A DNA stretch of 64,000 nt from Crossaster papposus (lineage: Eukaryota; Echinodermata; Asteroidea; Velatida; Solasteridae), in assembly GCA_037893245.1 (NCBI GenBank), contig JBAIAA010000400.1, positions 62,001 to 126,000 on the forward strand, in the 5' to 3' direction. The position numbers and the translations under genes were made by a program. Under the pieces are notes generated by a model. The model did no database searches, was not told the origin of the DNA, and saw only the letters and a list, made by a program, of their open reading frames with translations. Below, in pieces: positions 48,401-62,200 of the stretch (position 1 is its first letter; each line of letters begins with the position of its first letter).

Positions 48401-50421
48401 CATGCAGCGATCGCGTGCATGGTATCCCTAATTGCGACACCCCCTAGTCTTTTTTCCAGTCGTTGTGAATGCTCCGCGCTGTGTAGTTCGGATGGTGAAT
48501 TGCATGAAGCCGGAACGTAGACGAAAAAACGTTTAGAAAAAGGCCACATAGTACGGGCCAGCTTTTTATCGCTGTTGATCGTCTTGCAGTCTTGTTTGCA
48601 AGACGATCTTAATCGCGGTATATGCAGCGCGCGTAGGCCGCCGATGCGGTAATTCGCGCGTGGTCTACGGCGTACGTTAGAGGGCGCCCCGCATCGCGAA
48701 AAACGTCTTGCAAACAAGACTACGCACGCTGCCGAGTGCTAAATCACATACATGTACGGTCGTAGGGGGATCAACACATCGCGGCATTGTTAATGGAAAC
48801 ACGGTCACAATGTCCGGAGAGTTGGGCTAATTGGTTGACCGCATTATTGAGTAAGATTGCGGCGTTCAAAGAATTCTTCACACAAAGACCATCACTTTGA
48901 ACTCAAGCGACATCATATACGGCGCACTGAAAGATAAGGCGCGGCGATGTTTTTGTGGTCTAGAAAGTCAGATAAGCCGCGTCTTTACCGCAGGAAATTA
49001 CGGTAATTCTTCCAAAGAATCGAACAATGCTGGGTACAGCCTACGAACTCCAAAATCAACCAACATTTCTTTTTTTGCCATTTAACGTCAAAATCTGCCC
49101 AAAACTGCCAGGCTAATTTGGGAGGATTTGGGTAATTTGGGAGGATTTGGGAGGATTTGGGAGGATGTGGGAGGATGTGGGAGGATCTGGGAGGATCTGG
49201 GAGGATCTGGGAGGATCTGGGAGGATCTGGGAGGATCTGGGAGGATCTGGGAGGATCTGGGAGGATCTGGGAGGATCTGGGAGGATCTGGGAGGATCTGG
49301 GAGGATCTGGGAGGATCTGGGAGGATCTGGGAGGATCTGGGAGGATCTGGGAGGATCTGGGAGGGTTTGGAGTTAATGATGAGTGATTCATTAACCGTCT
49401 CCTAGGATTGTGACGCTGTGGAAGGAGAGCCTGGGTAAAATCAACAAGAAGGCTGCCGAGGCGTTAGCTGACCCCACCCAATACGAGAACCTGTTTGTGG
49501 GTCTCAAGGAGGCATTCAAGGGGGAGGACTACCTGAAGACTACCGAGAAGAGATACCCGGCAAAGGCCTACCCTAAGATCCCAGTAAGTCATGATCCAGA
49601 TAGCATGATTTCTTAATTAGTAATACTAAAAACGGATTTTTGTCTCACCAGAACTTGTCTCAGGTTGTACATGCATGGTTGTACATGTATGTGTCATTTT
49701 GTTTAAAGTTTCGACAAATTAGTCTGATATATGCAAAGTTAAAGTCTAATTCAAATCAAACTTGTATCATTGATGAATTAGTGTAACCTTCATATCATGG
49801 TTGTGTTAAAGGTCAAAGAACTGAGGTCATTTGAAGTCGAGTTCTAAAATAGGCTTGAATTGTCAAATTCTTTGAATTCGTTGGATTTTCCTTATTTTAA
49901 TTTTGTTTTCTCCTTCGCTTCATTCAGAGCAACTCTGAACGAAATGTCTTGGAAGAAATGAAGGAGGCGGCAGCAAGTGGAACATTCACGGAGGTAAGAA
50001 AAAAACCGGAAAGAATGCCGCCATATCCTGCCGCCACTTTTTTGAAGAAACAAGTGGCGTCGGGGTACAACATTCTTCAACAAAATTATGTTATTAATTT
50101 GCAGTCTATACCCAGATAATGGCATTAGTACAAGACCCTTGTTAACTATTAAAAACAAAATGCCAAGTAGGTTCATGTAACGTGTTCTTACAATTTCAGG
50201 ACCAAGCAATCCTGGAGGATCCAGCGATATCCGAACCAACACAGGACTCACCAGCACCAGAGCCAGCCGCGACAACGAGCCAACCTCCGGCAGAGGCCGA
50301 ACCGACACCCCCGCCCACCCACACCCCCGACGATGACCTAGACCTTGACTTGGATGACTTGAACATCGATGATAACCTCGACACGGGGGACGTCAATTTG
50401 GACGATTTTTTAGATGACTAG
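36445..50421 (+). CDS. COPB2: Locus 2: COPB2, coatomer subunit beta', simple 22-exon copy with the exon 6 frameshift
   Basis: Exons: 1 (ATG 36445-36447), 2 37748-37768, 3 38203-38319, 4 38643-38729, 5 38867-38993, 6 39472-39619, 7 40168-40314, 8 41064-41163, 9 41424-41566, 10 41696-41795, 11 42371-42470, 12 42975-43085, 13 43507-43595, 14 43709-43815, 15 44488-44631, 16 45766-45896, 17 46385-46703, 18 47043-47257, 19 47830-47922, 20 49406-49583, 21 49928-49993, 22 50200-50421. The exons sum to 2768 nt; with the one missing T in exon 6 the frame would be 923 codons, or 922 residues, close to the roughly 906 of human beta'-COP. WD40 blades span about residues 1-510, the alpha-solenoid about 515-830 and the acidic tail about 850-922. 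The product would join alpha-COP in the COPI cage and bind dilysine cargo. A private Lys-to-Arg change lies in exon 17 (A to G at 46414). As read, the frame stops at TGA 40226-40228. Confidence 0.88.
39472..39619 (+). pseudogene. COPB2: COPB2 exon 6 with 1-bp deletion, locus 2
   Basis: Same single-T deletion as in locus 1, just after ACT at 39585-39587. The exon is 148 nt. The frame would continue into exon 7 and end at TGA 40226-40228, far upstream of the last junction, so the transcript is a likely target of nonsense-mediated decay. Confidence 0.9.
41205..41410 (+). repeat. tRNA-like SINE module pair, intron 8, locus 2
   Basis: Same pair as at 18981. Confidence 0.55.
44648..45073. mobile_element. 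pogo-like MITE, intron 15, locus 2
   Basis: Same element and site as at 2654. Confidence 0.8.
47292..47358. repeat. 22-bp tandem repeat, 3 units, intron 18
   Basis: Three units in locus 2. Confidence 0.9.
48051..49003. mobile_element. TIR DNA element, intron 19, locus 2
   Basis: Complete 953-bp copy at the same intronic site. Confidence 0.75.
49120..49358. repeat. 10-bp minisatellite, 23 units plus one 9-bp variant, intron 19
   Basis: Same array with a private interruption GGGTAATTT near 49130-49138, then TT, GT and 18 CT units. Confidence 0.95.
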
Positions 50422-53228
50422 GGCACGATAAATAGATTCTGTAATACTTGCTATTATTGCAACAGATAGTAGTCGCCAAAAGTTGGATTTTGCGGAGTGG
50501 CATGAAGTCTTTTTCCTCCCCTTCAAGTGGCATAATCCGTGCTCTTCATACTAATTTTTTTTTTTCTCTCAAAAAATGTTGAACATGTATGTTTTATTTC
50601 ATCACATACTTTCACACCAACTTCCAAATATGTTTGGAGAAGTCTTAAAAACGGCTTAGAGACAACTAAAATGTTTTACCAAAACTTGAATTAACAGAAG
50701 AGGTTGCTTTTACAAAAAGTATGAGAAGGGAATAAAAGATTCTCAATAAACAATGCCATAGAAAGAAATAGTCCGCACGGTATCAAGTTGAACATTCCTA
50801 AATTTGGATCACAATTATCTTGTTGTTGAGTGTACAGTACATTTTACTAACGCCGTATTTTAAATTTGGTGTTCCTTACTCAATGTGACCACAATTGTTT
50901 GGTTTTCTTCGAAATTATGTACTATCGCTTCAAGTTCAAGTTATAACTTGAAATGAAAAAACGAAGAGTAGATTGACCCTGTCCTTTTTGTTCTGGTCAA
51001 AATGTTATTTCATTGAACATGAATAAGATTAAAACTGCTGCAAACTGCTTACTGGCTGGAATGACCTGAAATATATGTAACAGGTTTGTGTGTGCTATAA
51101 ATGCGACTCACACTGTACACAATATATTTCTTAAAGTTCACGCTTCTTTTAGGCAAACAAGGTTATTTTTATTCTTTTTCCAGACTAGTTTTAAAAGGGG
51201 AAGATTTAATTACGCTGTTGCGTGTAATGTACTATCTTTCTGTAAGATAGTAAGCACACAAGTTAAATACCCAGTTGGTCTCGACAAACATTACACAGTA
51301 AAAATATACATAAATGAAAATATTATTAAATTATTAAGTCGAAATGGCCTATCTTGCTGCAGACTTGATTGAACTCAGACTGAACTCCAACTGAAGGGGG
51401 GTCTCTGGGGACTTGCAGGAGAAATGGTAGAACAGGTCACACAGGTGGACGAAAGTTCTAGGAGTTGAAGTTAATGTAGCTTGCTGGAGTTCGGGACATA
51501 GCTTTTGTTCAATCCTTGATCAGAGGATGAACTTGTCCTGATAAAAGCAGATCCGAACAGCCACGAACCACTGTCTAGTCTTGACTACTCTAACGGTACT
51601 CTCTGCTGTTATGTTCTCCGCAAATAATGTGTTTGTACCTAGAGCAGGACAGGGGACGAATTTTATGAGTAGGGCAGGTTCAAATGTGGAGACAGGAGGC
51701 AGATTAACTGGAGCAATTTCTCCTGACAGTCTGCCTCTAATGGAGTCCAGTGGCCAAGTGAATAATATACTAAAATAACATAATACGTGCATGCCTAAAC
51801 TAAAAAGTAACAACAAATATATATAGTGCATGTTTTAAAATCAAAGTGTCCCTTTAATAAGAACTTGGGTGAGGCCAGGTCATGGTTACTACCGCTGGTC
51901 AAAGCCCTCAGCCGCAGCACCATCCTATTCCTACAGAGAAATGATTGATTACTGCCAAGGACATTTAGGCCAGAAAGTGTAACCCCAAACATAAGAATAT
52001 TGCCACACAATGTCTTATTAAAGCAACAGGTGGTTTTGTAATTTATCACGTTTACCAACACAACACTTCACTGAAATGACTAAAGTACCTTCAGAATTAA
52101 GAAAGTTTAAAAGTAATATTAAACAAGGTCAAAAGTGAATAAGTATTGGACTGTTCAAATAATTAGTCATATAATTCATAAATCATCATAGATTTATTAA
52201 TAATAATAGCCACTTTCTGCATTTTTTTTGCTCTTTCAAATAAGCCTTTTTTGCAGTAACACTCGCGCCCTAAAGACTTAACTGCAAAAAGCTTAACTGT
52301 TGTTAGCGTGATACTTGTTTTCCAGCATTTTCAATTTTGATATTGTACATTGACATCAACAACAACATTTACATTGTGTCAGGTGCTAGAAAATGACAAA
52401 CATTAATTTATGTGCAACTCACACTCCAAGTTTAATCAATTACAAAATCAAATAAGGTAAAGGTGATTAATGACTTCCTTCAACAGTAATATGAATACAA
52501 TTATGTTGATATTAAAACAAATCAAAATATAACGATAATTATCATGCTGAGTGATTTGAGTAAATTTGCCCTCAAAATCGTCTGCTTTCCCCGACGCATT
52601 CCCTGACGTCTATTGCTGAAAAACAGTACCCAAACAGCCTGGTGCCCAGCACAGCAGCAGTAGACATCGCACACAAAAATGCAGTCACTGAGTCAGTCGC
52701 ATTTTAACCCTACATAAACTATTTCTCAGGGGTATAAGACCCAACTGTAAGAACCAAACAAAGTTGAATGGAATCCGAAACCCATATCAACAATTCATAA
52801 TCCATCGAGGTTAAAATAGTTACAATTTCCAAAGAACTGTACGCCCGATCGTCGACAACAAGCTGGAAATGGAATGTAAACTCAAAAATGGCGGACGATT
52901 GTTTTGGACCAGGAGAATCACTCCTTTAGGGAAGGATATATGACATGAACAACGTCCACTATCTTTTTCATTGAGAAATACTGTTCCAGTTTCTTACATA
53001 CAATACTATTTCTGTCATTAAGCTTTTCCTTTGTTATTTTTAAAGCCTTGTAATAAAACAAACACCTAAAATGTAGGTGTTTAGGTATTTAGGCTAAATA
53101 GTTACTTATACCAACAACACCTTACAAATAAATGGAATGCTCCACCGGTGAGATCACGAAAAAATTCGAGATTTGCTGCGATTGCGAGATTTGACACGTC
53201 AGTTCAACCAACACGTCGGTGGTACAGG
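50422..53228. other. Intergenic spacer 3
   Basis: Shares the 7-bp deletion and the other variants I compared with spacer 2. The minus-strand open stretch is at 51520-51831. No recognisable gene. Confidence 0.6.
50731..50750 (+). terminator. Polyadenylation signals, locus 2
   Basis: AATAAA at 50731-50736 and 50745-50750, in the same position relative to the stop codon as in loci 0 and 1. Confidence 0.6.
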
Positions 53229-53231
53229 ATG
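53192..53231 (+). promoter_or_regulatory. ACGTCA/CRE-type motif next to COPB2 exon 1, locus 3
   Basis: TGACACGTCA at 53192-53201 precedes the ATG at 53229-53231, as in loci 1 and 2. Confidence 0.5.
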
Positions 53232-56200
53232 GTGAGGGAAAACTTCGTTTAAATGCGATGAAAATGTCGGTTTTTTGTTTGCGTTTAGAGTTCCAAAACT
53301 TGTGTAGAGTTTGGTTAAAAAAGATATAAGTTATTTCATATTTCTAAACCTCTATTTTTATAATTATTTAGTTGATCGATAAGCACATGTATTCGCATTT
53401 TTGTATCACTGACACTGTGGAGACATGGCTTTGTTCTCGTGTACAAAATGGTTAGAAAGTCGAGCACGTTTTTCAAAATGCTCCCATTTTAACCATAATT
53501 TTTTTCCTGGGTTGAAATTTCGACCTAATATACCCTATATTATACCCTAACCCAAACACTAACCCTAACCCACATCCTAATCCTAGTTTTTGAGTAATTT
53601 AAGTAAAATCCAAAAATCTAATTCGTGAAATTCCCAATGGAGACCTATTCATCTATAGAAATTTACCCTCCGGAGACGTTTTGTCTCCATTGTACACATT
53701 GTGTTCATGTCTCCAGAGGGTACCGTATTTCGGAACATACATTGGAAAGTCGTGTATTTCGGACATATGCATGAATTTATTTGCCGTGCAAAGGTTGAAC
53801 TTTTTGAGATATACAAATTAGATTTGGTAACATCAAAAAGTGAATAAAAGTATACCCAGCTGTACAGTGGCATTTTTATAATTGTCATGATTGTTGTTTC
53901 AACTTTCACAGGATTATATTTACTTTTATTAGGCTAAATAGAAATTTTTTAAAGTTTATCGTCCGGGGAGGTTTATTTTTTTTAAGTTGGCAATGGTGGC
54001 AGATGGATTCTAAAATTTTCTTGACATTTGTGCCCAGATAAGCCTTAAAATATATTCTAGATTTGCATACAGAGCTTTTATTGATATTGGCATCAATTTG
54101 GCTGAAAGAAAAAATTTGGCTGAAAGAATAAATTTGGCTGAATTGACAAAAGGACTAAACTAAATTGTAAACAAAAAAGGGGGGGGGGTGATGAGAAACA
54201 GAGTTTATTAGAAAGAATGTAGGAACCATGGCCACTTTGGTTGTGTACAAAGTCTATGGTGAGTTGAGTGTATTTCTAAACTATTTTCGAATGTTTTTAT
54301 TTTTTTGTTGAAAATTAAGTTTTTGTATTCTTTATTGTTTCTTGAGAGAATATATGTCAGAATGCAACAGTCTTTGCATTTGCAGTTTAATTATTAATTT
54401 TGAACAAGAACATTCACTAGTACTAGTAATATTGTCCGATAAGAAACTGTTTTAATTGTTTACTTTGCCTTGGGTGTCAATTTGTTAACAATTGTAAACA
54501 TATTTATTATTTTTTATATTTTCTTTCAGCCTCTCAGACTTGATATAAAGGTAAGAAAGTGCATTTGTCTGTCATTTAAAATGCAGAACTGTGTGAATAT
54601 ATAATTGGCATTTTTAGAACAATGGGCATAGATCTAGAATGAAAATTTGGAAGTCGCAATACTGTGCACGGAAGTCCCAAAACTTAAGTTATTAAAAACA
54701 TGTAGCACAAGAAAATTACTTCCCATGAAACAACAAGTTCAACATGCCTTTAGTGCTGAGTCAGTAAACTGTGTCAAATGAAAATTATAGAAATTTTGCC
54801 AGCTAAAGAGTGAATAAAGTTGATCTGAATTTAGTATTTTGGATGTCTTTCAGCACTATCTTGCATAGATTATCCCATCTGCATCTTAAACCTAATAGTT
54901 GTCTGACATAGCCTAAATATGTTGAATGTAAATAAGAATTTTGGGGTTTAATTTTGGGTTTAATTTGCTTCACTTACAGCGGAGACTGTCGGCACGGTCC
55001 GATCCTGTCAAGAGTGTCGACCTCCACCCTACGGAGCCATGGATGCTTGCCAGCTTGTACAATGGAAACGTTCACGTCTGGAACCACGAGTCGCAGGTCA
55101 GTTCAGGGTCAAAGGTCACATGAGGTCATCCAGTTGCACCAGATCAATGTCAGTTTTTGCAAATTTATATCTGATGATGATTGTGTTGTTTTGGAGCAAT
55201 TTTATAATACAGGGCCCACTCACAACTTTCGACTTTATTTACCCTAGGACATAAAATGAACTGACCCTGACCCTAACCCTAACCCTGTATACCCCAATAC
55301 CCATAAAATACAGGGCCACTTCATTCTATTTCATAGGGTAAATAAAACCAAGAATTGTGAGTGGGCCCTGCATGGGCCCTGCATTCTATAGTAAAGCTGT
55401 TTTTATTTTGTTTTTACAGACCCTGGTCAAGTCATTTGAAGTTTGTGACTTGCCCGTCCGAGCCGCAAGGTTTGTCCCCCGCAAGAACTGGGTTGTGGCT
55501 GGTTCAGTAAGTAAAGTGTGAATTAACTTAAACTTAAAAAGACAAATTGTCCTTGAAGTAGATGATGTATATTTGACCCAAATCCCCTTCACGGTATGAA
55601 TAGCTTATTCCTTAACTTCTGTTTGTCGTCTTTTGACTCGCAGGATGATATGCAGATCAGGGTCTTCAACTATAACACATTGGAGCGAGTTCATGTCTTT
55701 GAGGCTCATTCCGATTACATTAGGTCCATCTGTGTCCATCCTACACAGCCATACATACTCACTAGCAGCGGTGAGTCACTAGTCTCATATAATAATAATA
55801 ATAACTTTACTAACGACCACAATAGGTCGACACTTCCATAGGATTGTGTACAAAACTGACCCTGAACTAGCCCTATCCGTTGTACCCTAACCTAACTCAA
55901 GCCCTAGCCCTGGACTAGCCCTAGCCATTATACCCTAACGTAGCCCTAGCCATTAATTGTTGAGAAAAAGGCCTTGGAAGTTTTGTGTTCTGTACATGTA
56001 ATTACGAAAAAATGGAACCGTTCTTTCTCAAAAACACCTTTTTACACTACATACTATTTCTTAACAAAATATTGTTAGTAGTCATACCAAAGATTACAAA
56101 TATCAGTAAATCTGCAAATATATTTTTAAAATCCACCCATTATTCACTATTTTGTATTTTTCTCCATTGTGGCCTGAGCCCAGTTCCGTCTCATTTTGCC

Positions 56201-59200
56201 AGAACGCCTCACATTTATCAATTCAAAACTTTTTTTTTTTTTTTTCAGATGACATGTTGATCAAGCTGTGGGATTGGGATAAGAAATGGACCTGTGCCCA
56301 GGTGTTTGATGGCCACACTCACTATGTCATGCAGATTATTATCAATCCGAAGGATAACAATACTTTGCCAGTGCTTCACTGGACAGAACCGTCAAGGTAA
56401 GAACAATCTGATTCTAGGCCACGCATACCGAGGCAACTTCCCGGCAACGCGACGCGTGCCTGACCGGCACGTTCACAGTGTATGCACAGGTGTATTTCAT
56501 CCAAGTGTAATTACATACAAGTACGCAACGTCTTTGTCAAAAAATTACCAAAACCTTACCAAAACACCGCTTAACCGTGACTTTAGTCAAAAATACAAGT
56601 GCCAATTTCATGCTAAATTAAGCACAACAATACATTTAAATAATAGTACAATAAAGTTTTGCTCAGTAACAGCCAAAATTCTGTGTGTTTTTCATGCTAA
56701 GCAAAAGCCAGCTGAATATCAATCACAAACAATATACGTCACGTGGAATCGTAACCGTGTTTTTGCCAAGGAATAATTTTTTGTACTTGGCAGGGTTTGA
56801 GGGTTTGAGGATTTGAGAAGATTTGAGATGGTTAGGGTCAATAATACAGAACTTATCCATTCGTGGCTTTAACAAATGCTTCTAGGAATCTGACCAGTTA
56901 AACTGGCAAAAGAATAGACCTAACGATTTTTGTTTTGGTAACAGGTTTGGCAGCTTGGGTCCAGCACCCCCAACTTTACCCTGGAGGGTCATGAGAAGGG
57001 AGTGAACTGTGTGGATTACTACTGTGGAGGAGATAAGCCATACTTGGTGTCAGGAGCTGATGACAGACTGGTCAAGATATGGGATTATCAGGTCAGATAA
57101 CAAAACATAAACAAGTTTTAAAAGTTTAACCCCATCAAAGTGTTGGCTCAAGGAAAAAAAGAACTTGTACTTTGCAGTTTGTGTGCTAAAGTTGTCTTTA
57201 GTCTGGAGATAAGCATGAAGCTGGCAGCTGAAAACTTTCAGTTCAACTTTAACCAGTTGACGTCAGATGCCATGTTTACATTCAATTTTTTTTCTGAATT
57301 CAAAATGGATGACGAATAAGATAAACATGTCACAGGCAAGGCCGGAGATATCGGTCAGCAACTGGCTTGCAGGAAGCATTGCTGGAAATAACAGGGTGTG
57401 CTACCCACACATAACAGCTTGAACCCATCTCGAATCGAGGTTCGTGGAAACAAATCCCATGCCTCGAGCCCAGTCAATGTCAAAATAATCTTGGCGCAAA
57501 CTGATTAAAAATGTCTGGACTGCCCGACCGTAGATAGTAGAAACTTGCTGTGAACTCCACAGCTTTCTAAAATTCTAAAAGCAGGCGTGACTTCACTACT
57601 GCTTAAACTTGAAAAGATGCTCGCATTTTAGCATTCTCAGGCACATTCTCTCGCATTCTCAGGCAAAAAAACAACAATTGTGTTTCTTTTATTAGTTGGC
57701 TGTTAATTAAAGTACTTGACTACTCGTGATTAATTTCCTTGTGACTACTCTGGAGTGGCAAAATCCCTTACTCGCCCATCACTAATTTCATCTTCTTTTG
57801 GTCATCTTGTTTACAATTCCGTGTTTCTTTTTTTTCATAGAACAAGACGTGCGTCCAGACGCTGGAGGGCCACGCCCAGAATATCTCCTGCGTCAGCTAC
57901 CACCCAGAGCTCCCCATCATCATGACGGGATCGGAAGACGGTGAGAACCTGTAGATGTTATTTCTCTAAATGCTCAAAATTTTACGTGGAGCTGATTCGG
58001 TTGGGTGCAGAGGCGTTTTCCGTGACTTCCGAGTCTGTGTCCGAGGTTCGAGTCCGTCCCAAGCCAATAACTGGATCTGGTGTTTTTTTACGTGGAGCAG
58101 GGTCGGTTGGGTGCAGAGGCGTTTTTCTTGACTTCCAAGGCTGTGTCCGACGTTCGAGTCCGTCCCAAGCCAATAATTGATGTTTTTTTTGTTTTTTCAG
58201 GTACTGTGCGTATCTGGCATGCAAACACATATCGTCTGGAGACTACGCTGAATTACGGAATGGAAAGAGTGTGGGCCATAGCGAACATGAAGGGCAGCAA
58301 CAATATAGCACTGGGTTACGATGAAGGGAGCATCATCATCAAGGTAGGCGGACAAAGATTGAAAGCTGAGCGAATGTTCGCACCGAATGCTTCGTGACAT
58401 CAAATTCATATCGCTTTCGCGTGAAGTATAAACTAGCTTTTAAGCAGTTGTTTGTGTTTGTATTTTTGACAGCTCGGTCGTGAGGAGCCAGCTATGTCCA
58501 TGGATTCTAGCGGCAAGATTATGTGGGCCAAGCATGCCGAGATCCAACAGGCTAATCTCAAGAGCATGGGAGGTAAGGTTCAGCTTTCAGATGTTATTTA
58601 GCGCAGCGGGCTCCGTGTGCAAACAAGATAGGGCACGTGTGCATACTGGTCTGTGTGTGTTTCGCATGAGTATGCATGAGTTATTTAGATTTTCTCTCGT
58701 CCCTCGCGAGTCCCTCACTCTTAGTCTTTCATTCTCAAGTGACAGGGTGCCTTGTGTCTGAGGAATCCTTTGTGGCCCGCCTTCCACGGGATTCTTCATT
58801 CTCAAGTCAAGTCACTATCTATTCACTATCTATGTTGAACTGATACGAAAGCCTTTCTTTGTCATTGTTCAACCACTTGTGACTGGCTTTATGAAAGAAC
58901 TTGGGATTGGACTTGTGAAAAGACTTTACTCAAACTGTACATTTATTCCTGATAGCTGAAAATCAAGCAACAACATTGAGGTCAAAACCACCAAATTAAA
59001 CCTTCATAAAACGCAAACAAACAAGAAACCAAATACAACTAAACCCTTTGTTAGGCAGAAAAAAATGATAGTTTGGGAAGACGCTCTTTTTTAGTCGTGA
59101 ATCTGCGAGTGCTAGTTTCTGACTTTTTCAACATTTTCTGGGACCAGATTTGGAGATCAAGGATGGAGAGCGATTACCTCTAGCCATCAAAGACATGGGA

Positions 59201-62200
59201 AGCTGCGACGTCTATCCTCAAACTGTCTGCCACAACCCCAACGGCAGGTAAGGAAATAATAATAATTGGGGAGGCTAATATCCTTACTCGCAGCTTGTGT
59301 GCTGAATTGCGAAGGACGCGGCTACAACGTAGTCGAGTCGCTGGCACGTAAAGGCGCCTATGGCAGCCGGCCACATCGACTCATATAATGACTACGGAAC
59401 ACAGCCTGAGATCGAAAGTGTTTGATTTTTCAGCTAAACATAGCAGATGGCTTGATTTTCTCTTGGTATTTATTTCACAATCTTAAAGGTAGAATACACC
59501 ATTTGCAGATATCAAAAAATAGTACTACCGAATTATTAAGAATTATCTTACTTATTGGAAAGTAAATAATGATTGTAGGCATCTAGTCAGGTCAGTTGAA
59601 CGATATTTACTATAAAATATAACCCCCAAATCCACCCATTCCTGATAATTCAAGCAATTACCAATGGGGTATCGTACCTTTAGGGTTTTTGTTCACGAAT
59701 GCTGGAAAACAAGTTGAGGCAGCACTTTGTAAATTTTTTGTTTGTTTTTAGGTTTGTGGTTGTTTGTGGTGATGGAGAGTACATTATCTACACGGCAATG
59801 GCGCTCCGTAACAAGAGCTTTGGATCAGCGCTGGAGTTCATCTGGTCACATGATGCATCCGAGTAAGTTAATAGGCTGGCTGTCCGGTTAGTCCCGCCTC
59901 CTGGGGCCAATTTTCATGAAGCTGCTTAAGCAGTTCGCGCTGGGATTATTTTATTATCACCGAGCTGAGGGGCGGGATTATTTTTAACGAAACTCGATCC
60001 GAAGCGGGTTCAGGCCGATAGTGCCAGGAAGCACACCCATGTATTTCCAGCCTTGCTCGCTGCTGAAGAACATTTCCGGCCTAGCTCGCTGCTGACAGAC
60101 ATTTCCGAACATGAACTTGGCGTGTTTATGCGTCATCCGTTTTGAATTTGGGGAAAACTTTGCGTTTATGTACGTCATCCGGCGCCAACTAGTTAAGCAC
60201 AAAGTATTAAATATTCTAAAATTCATTTGTATTAAAAAAAAAAATGTATGTGTTTGATTTTGGTTATTCTCTGGTCACCATAGGTATGCCACCCGCGAGA
60301 GTAACACACTGGTAAAGATATTCAAGAACTTCAAGGAGAAAAAATCTTTCAAACCAGAATTTGGCGCAGAAGGTAAAATGTCTTTTTACTTCACTTGATA
60401 TTAGCAGAACAAATTAATACCCTTGAATACATTTTGAAACAGTGCCTACAAAAGTTATTATGCAAATTTATTCAAATTTATGTAGGAATTTACGGCGGAA
60501 ACCTGCTGGGTGTTCGTTCAAGCAGCGGTCTGGCATTCTACGACTGGGACACCGCGGAACTCGTCCGAAGAATCGAGATCATCCCAAGGCAGGTAGGGTC
60601 GCGTCGTTTTCTCAAAAGTTCTTCACAAGCCAGTTGCTTAAGTTCTGAGATATATTTACATGATAAGAATATTGTGCCGTCCTGGAATTATCAACTCTGG
60701 GCAAGTTCGATCAAGGACAATTTTTAAACCATAAGTTAACCATAGTTCAACTAACTCTGATCGAACTCGCGCCAGTCGACGTTGGCTGGACTAGCCTAGT
60801 CGCCTATTTGCGACCAACCTACCGCGGTTGGTCGTGCTGGTTATCAATAGCAAAAGTTTCACGGCAAAATGCAGCGGGGACCAACTATCAACCAAAAGCT
60901 GGCGGACAACTAAACTTTGCTGTGTAAAATGGCATATTTTTTTGTCCATGTTAGTTTGTGATTCTGTCACTTCTGTCACCAATGTACGATACAAATTTTG
61001 GTTATGTAAGATATCCTAAACCACGCAATCTCTATATGGTGTAATATCATGTTGAAGTATTGTTTTGCCATGAGGAGTACGATGTTTCAGCGCCACAAAG
61101 GTTTTACTGGACTAGTTCGCGTTACAACTTCATGGCACATGCACTAGGTATGTCGCAAACCAACCACTATTTCTTGATGAAACTTTCCCCCTGAATTATC
61201 AACAAAAGTTCTTTTGACTAATGACTCGTAGTGCTGACATTTGATTGGTCCGTATTGTTGTCAGGTCTACTGGTCGGAGAGTGGCGATCTCGTCTGCATA
61301 GCAACGGACGAGTCGTATTTCATCCTAAAATTCAGCACAGACGCCGTCGCCAAGTCACAAGAGACCAACACAGGAATTACAGAAGACGGAATCGAGGAAG
61401 CTTTTGACGTGAGTGAATGATATACAGTCAAACCTTGATATAGTGGCCATCGATGGTGCCGGTTTCCTTGGCCACTATACGCAAGTGGCCACTATAGCAA
61501 GTACATGTGTCGCGACGACAAGAACTATTTTAGTCTGTGCGCTCGGTACCGTTTGTATAAAACACAAGTATGAAGTCCAGGAACCAAACAACAGGGGAGA
61601 TTTCAAAGTCAACAGAGGGCGCACTTCATTTCTGCGGCCGGAGTACACCGGTTTCACGGCAATGTAATTGTACATATTTTATTTGCAGTGGGCTATTATG
61701 GGTTGGCCACTGGCCACATTACGCAGTGGCCGCATTAGCAAGGAATGGTTATGGTATGTTTATGCAAGAATCAAACTGGGACCAAGCAAAGGTGGCCAGT
61801 GAAGCCAGGTGGCCGCTGTATCAAGGTGGCCGCAATGGCAGGTTTGACTGTAACAGACTATTCCTGCCTGTTGGTCAAACAATAAGTGTTAAGAGCATAG
61901 TAGACCTTTTATTGTACGCATATTTTTCTTGTTTGAAACGGCAAGAGTGCTTTGAATCTAAAGACGGGTGTTTGACGATTAACCTGATGAAGTTTTAGCT
62001 CTGTGAATGCTGTGTATTCCCCTAAAACAATTTTCTAGTATCTCTATTATCTGATTCCCAGACTTGTTATCATGAAACTCTATGGTTCTTGAATCTGGAG
62101 CTCATGCTTAATGGTAACACATAGCTCTCCTGTTAACCAGTTAACGAGCCGAGGCGCAGGATTATTTGTAATGAAACTTGATGTTACCGGGAAGCACACA

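Larger units (their letters stand above)
33638..50421 (+). repeat. Gene-scale tandem unit 2 (spacer plus locus 2)
   Basis: Array unit of 16784 bp, the basic period of the array. It differs from unit 1 by single-base changes (for example near 39104, 39967, 42780, 43315, 46414 and 49735), a 7-bp deletion in the spacer and a 5-bp insertion near 37975. Confidence 0.85.
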
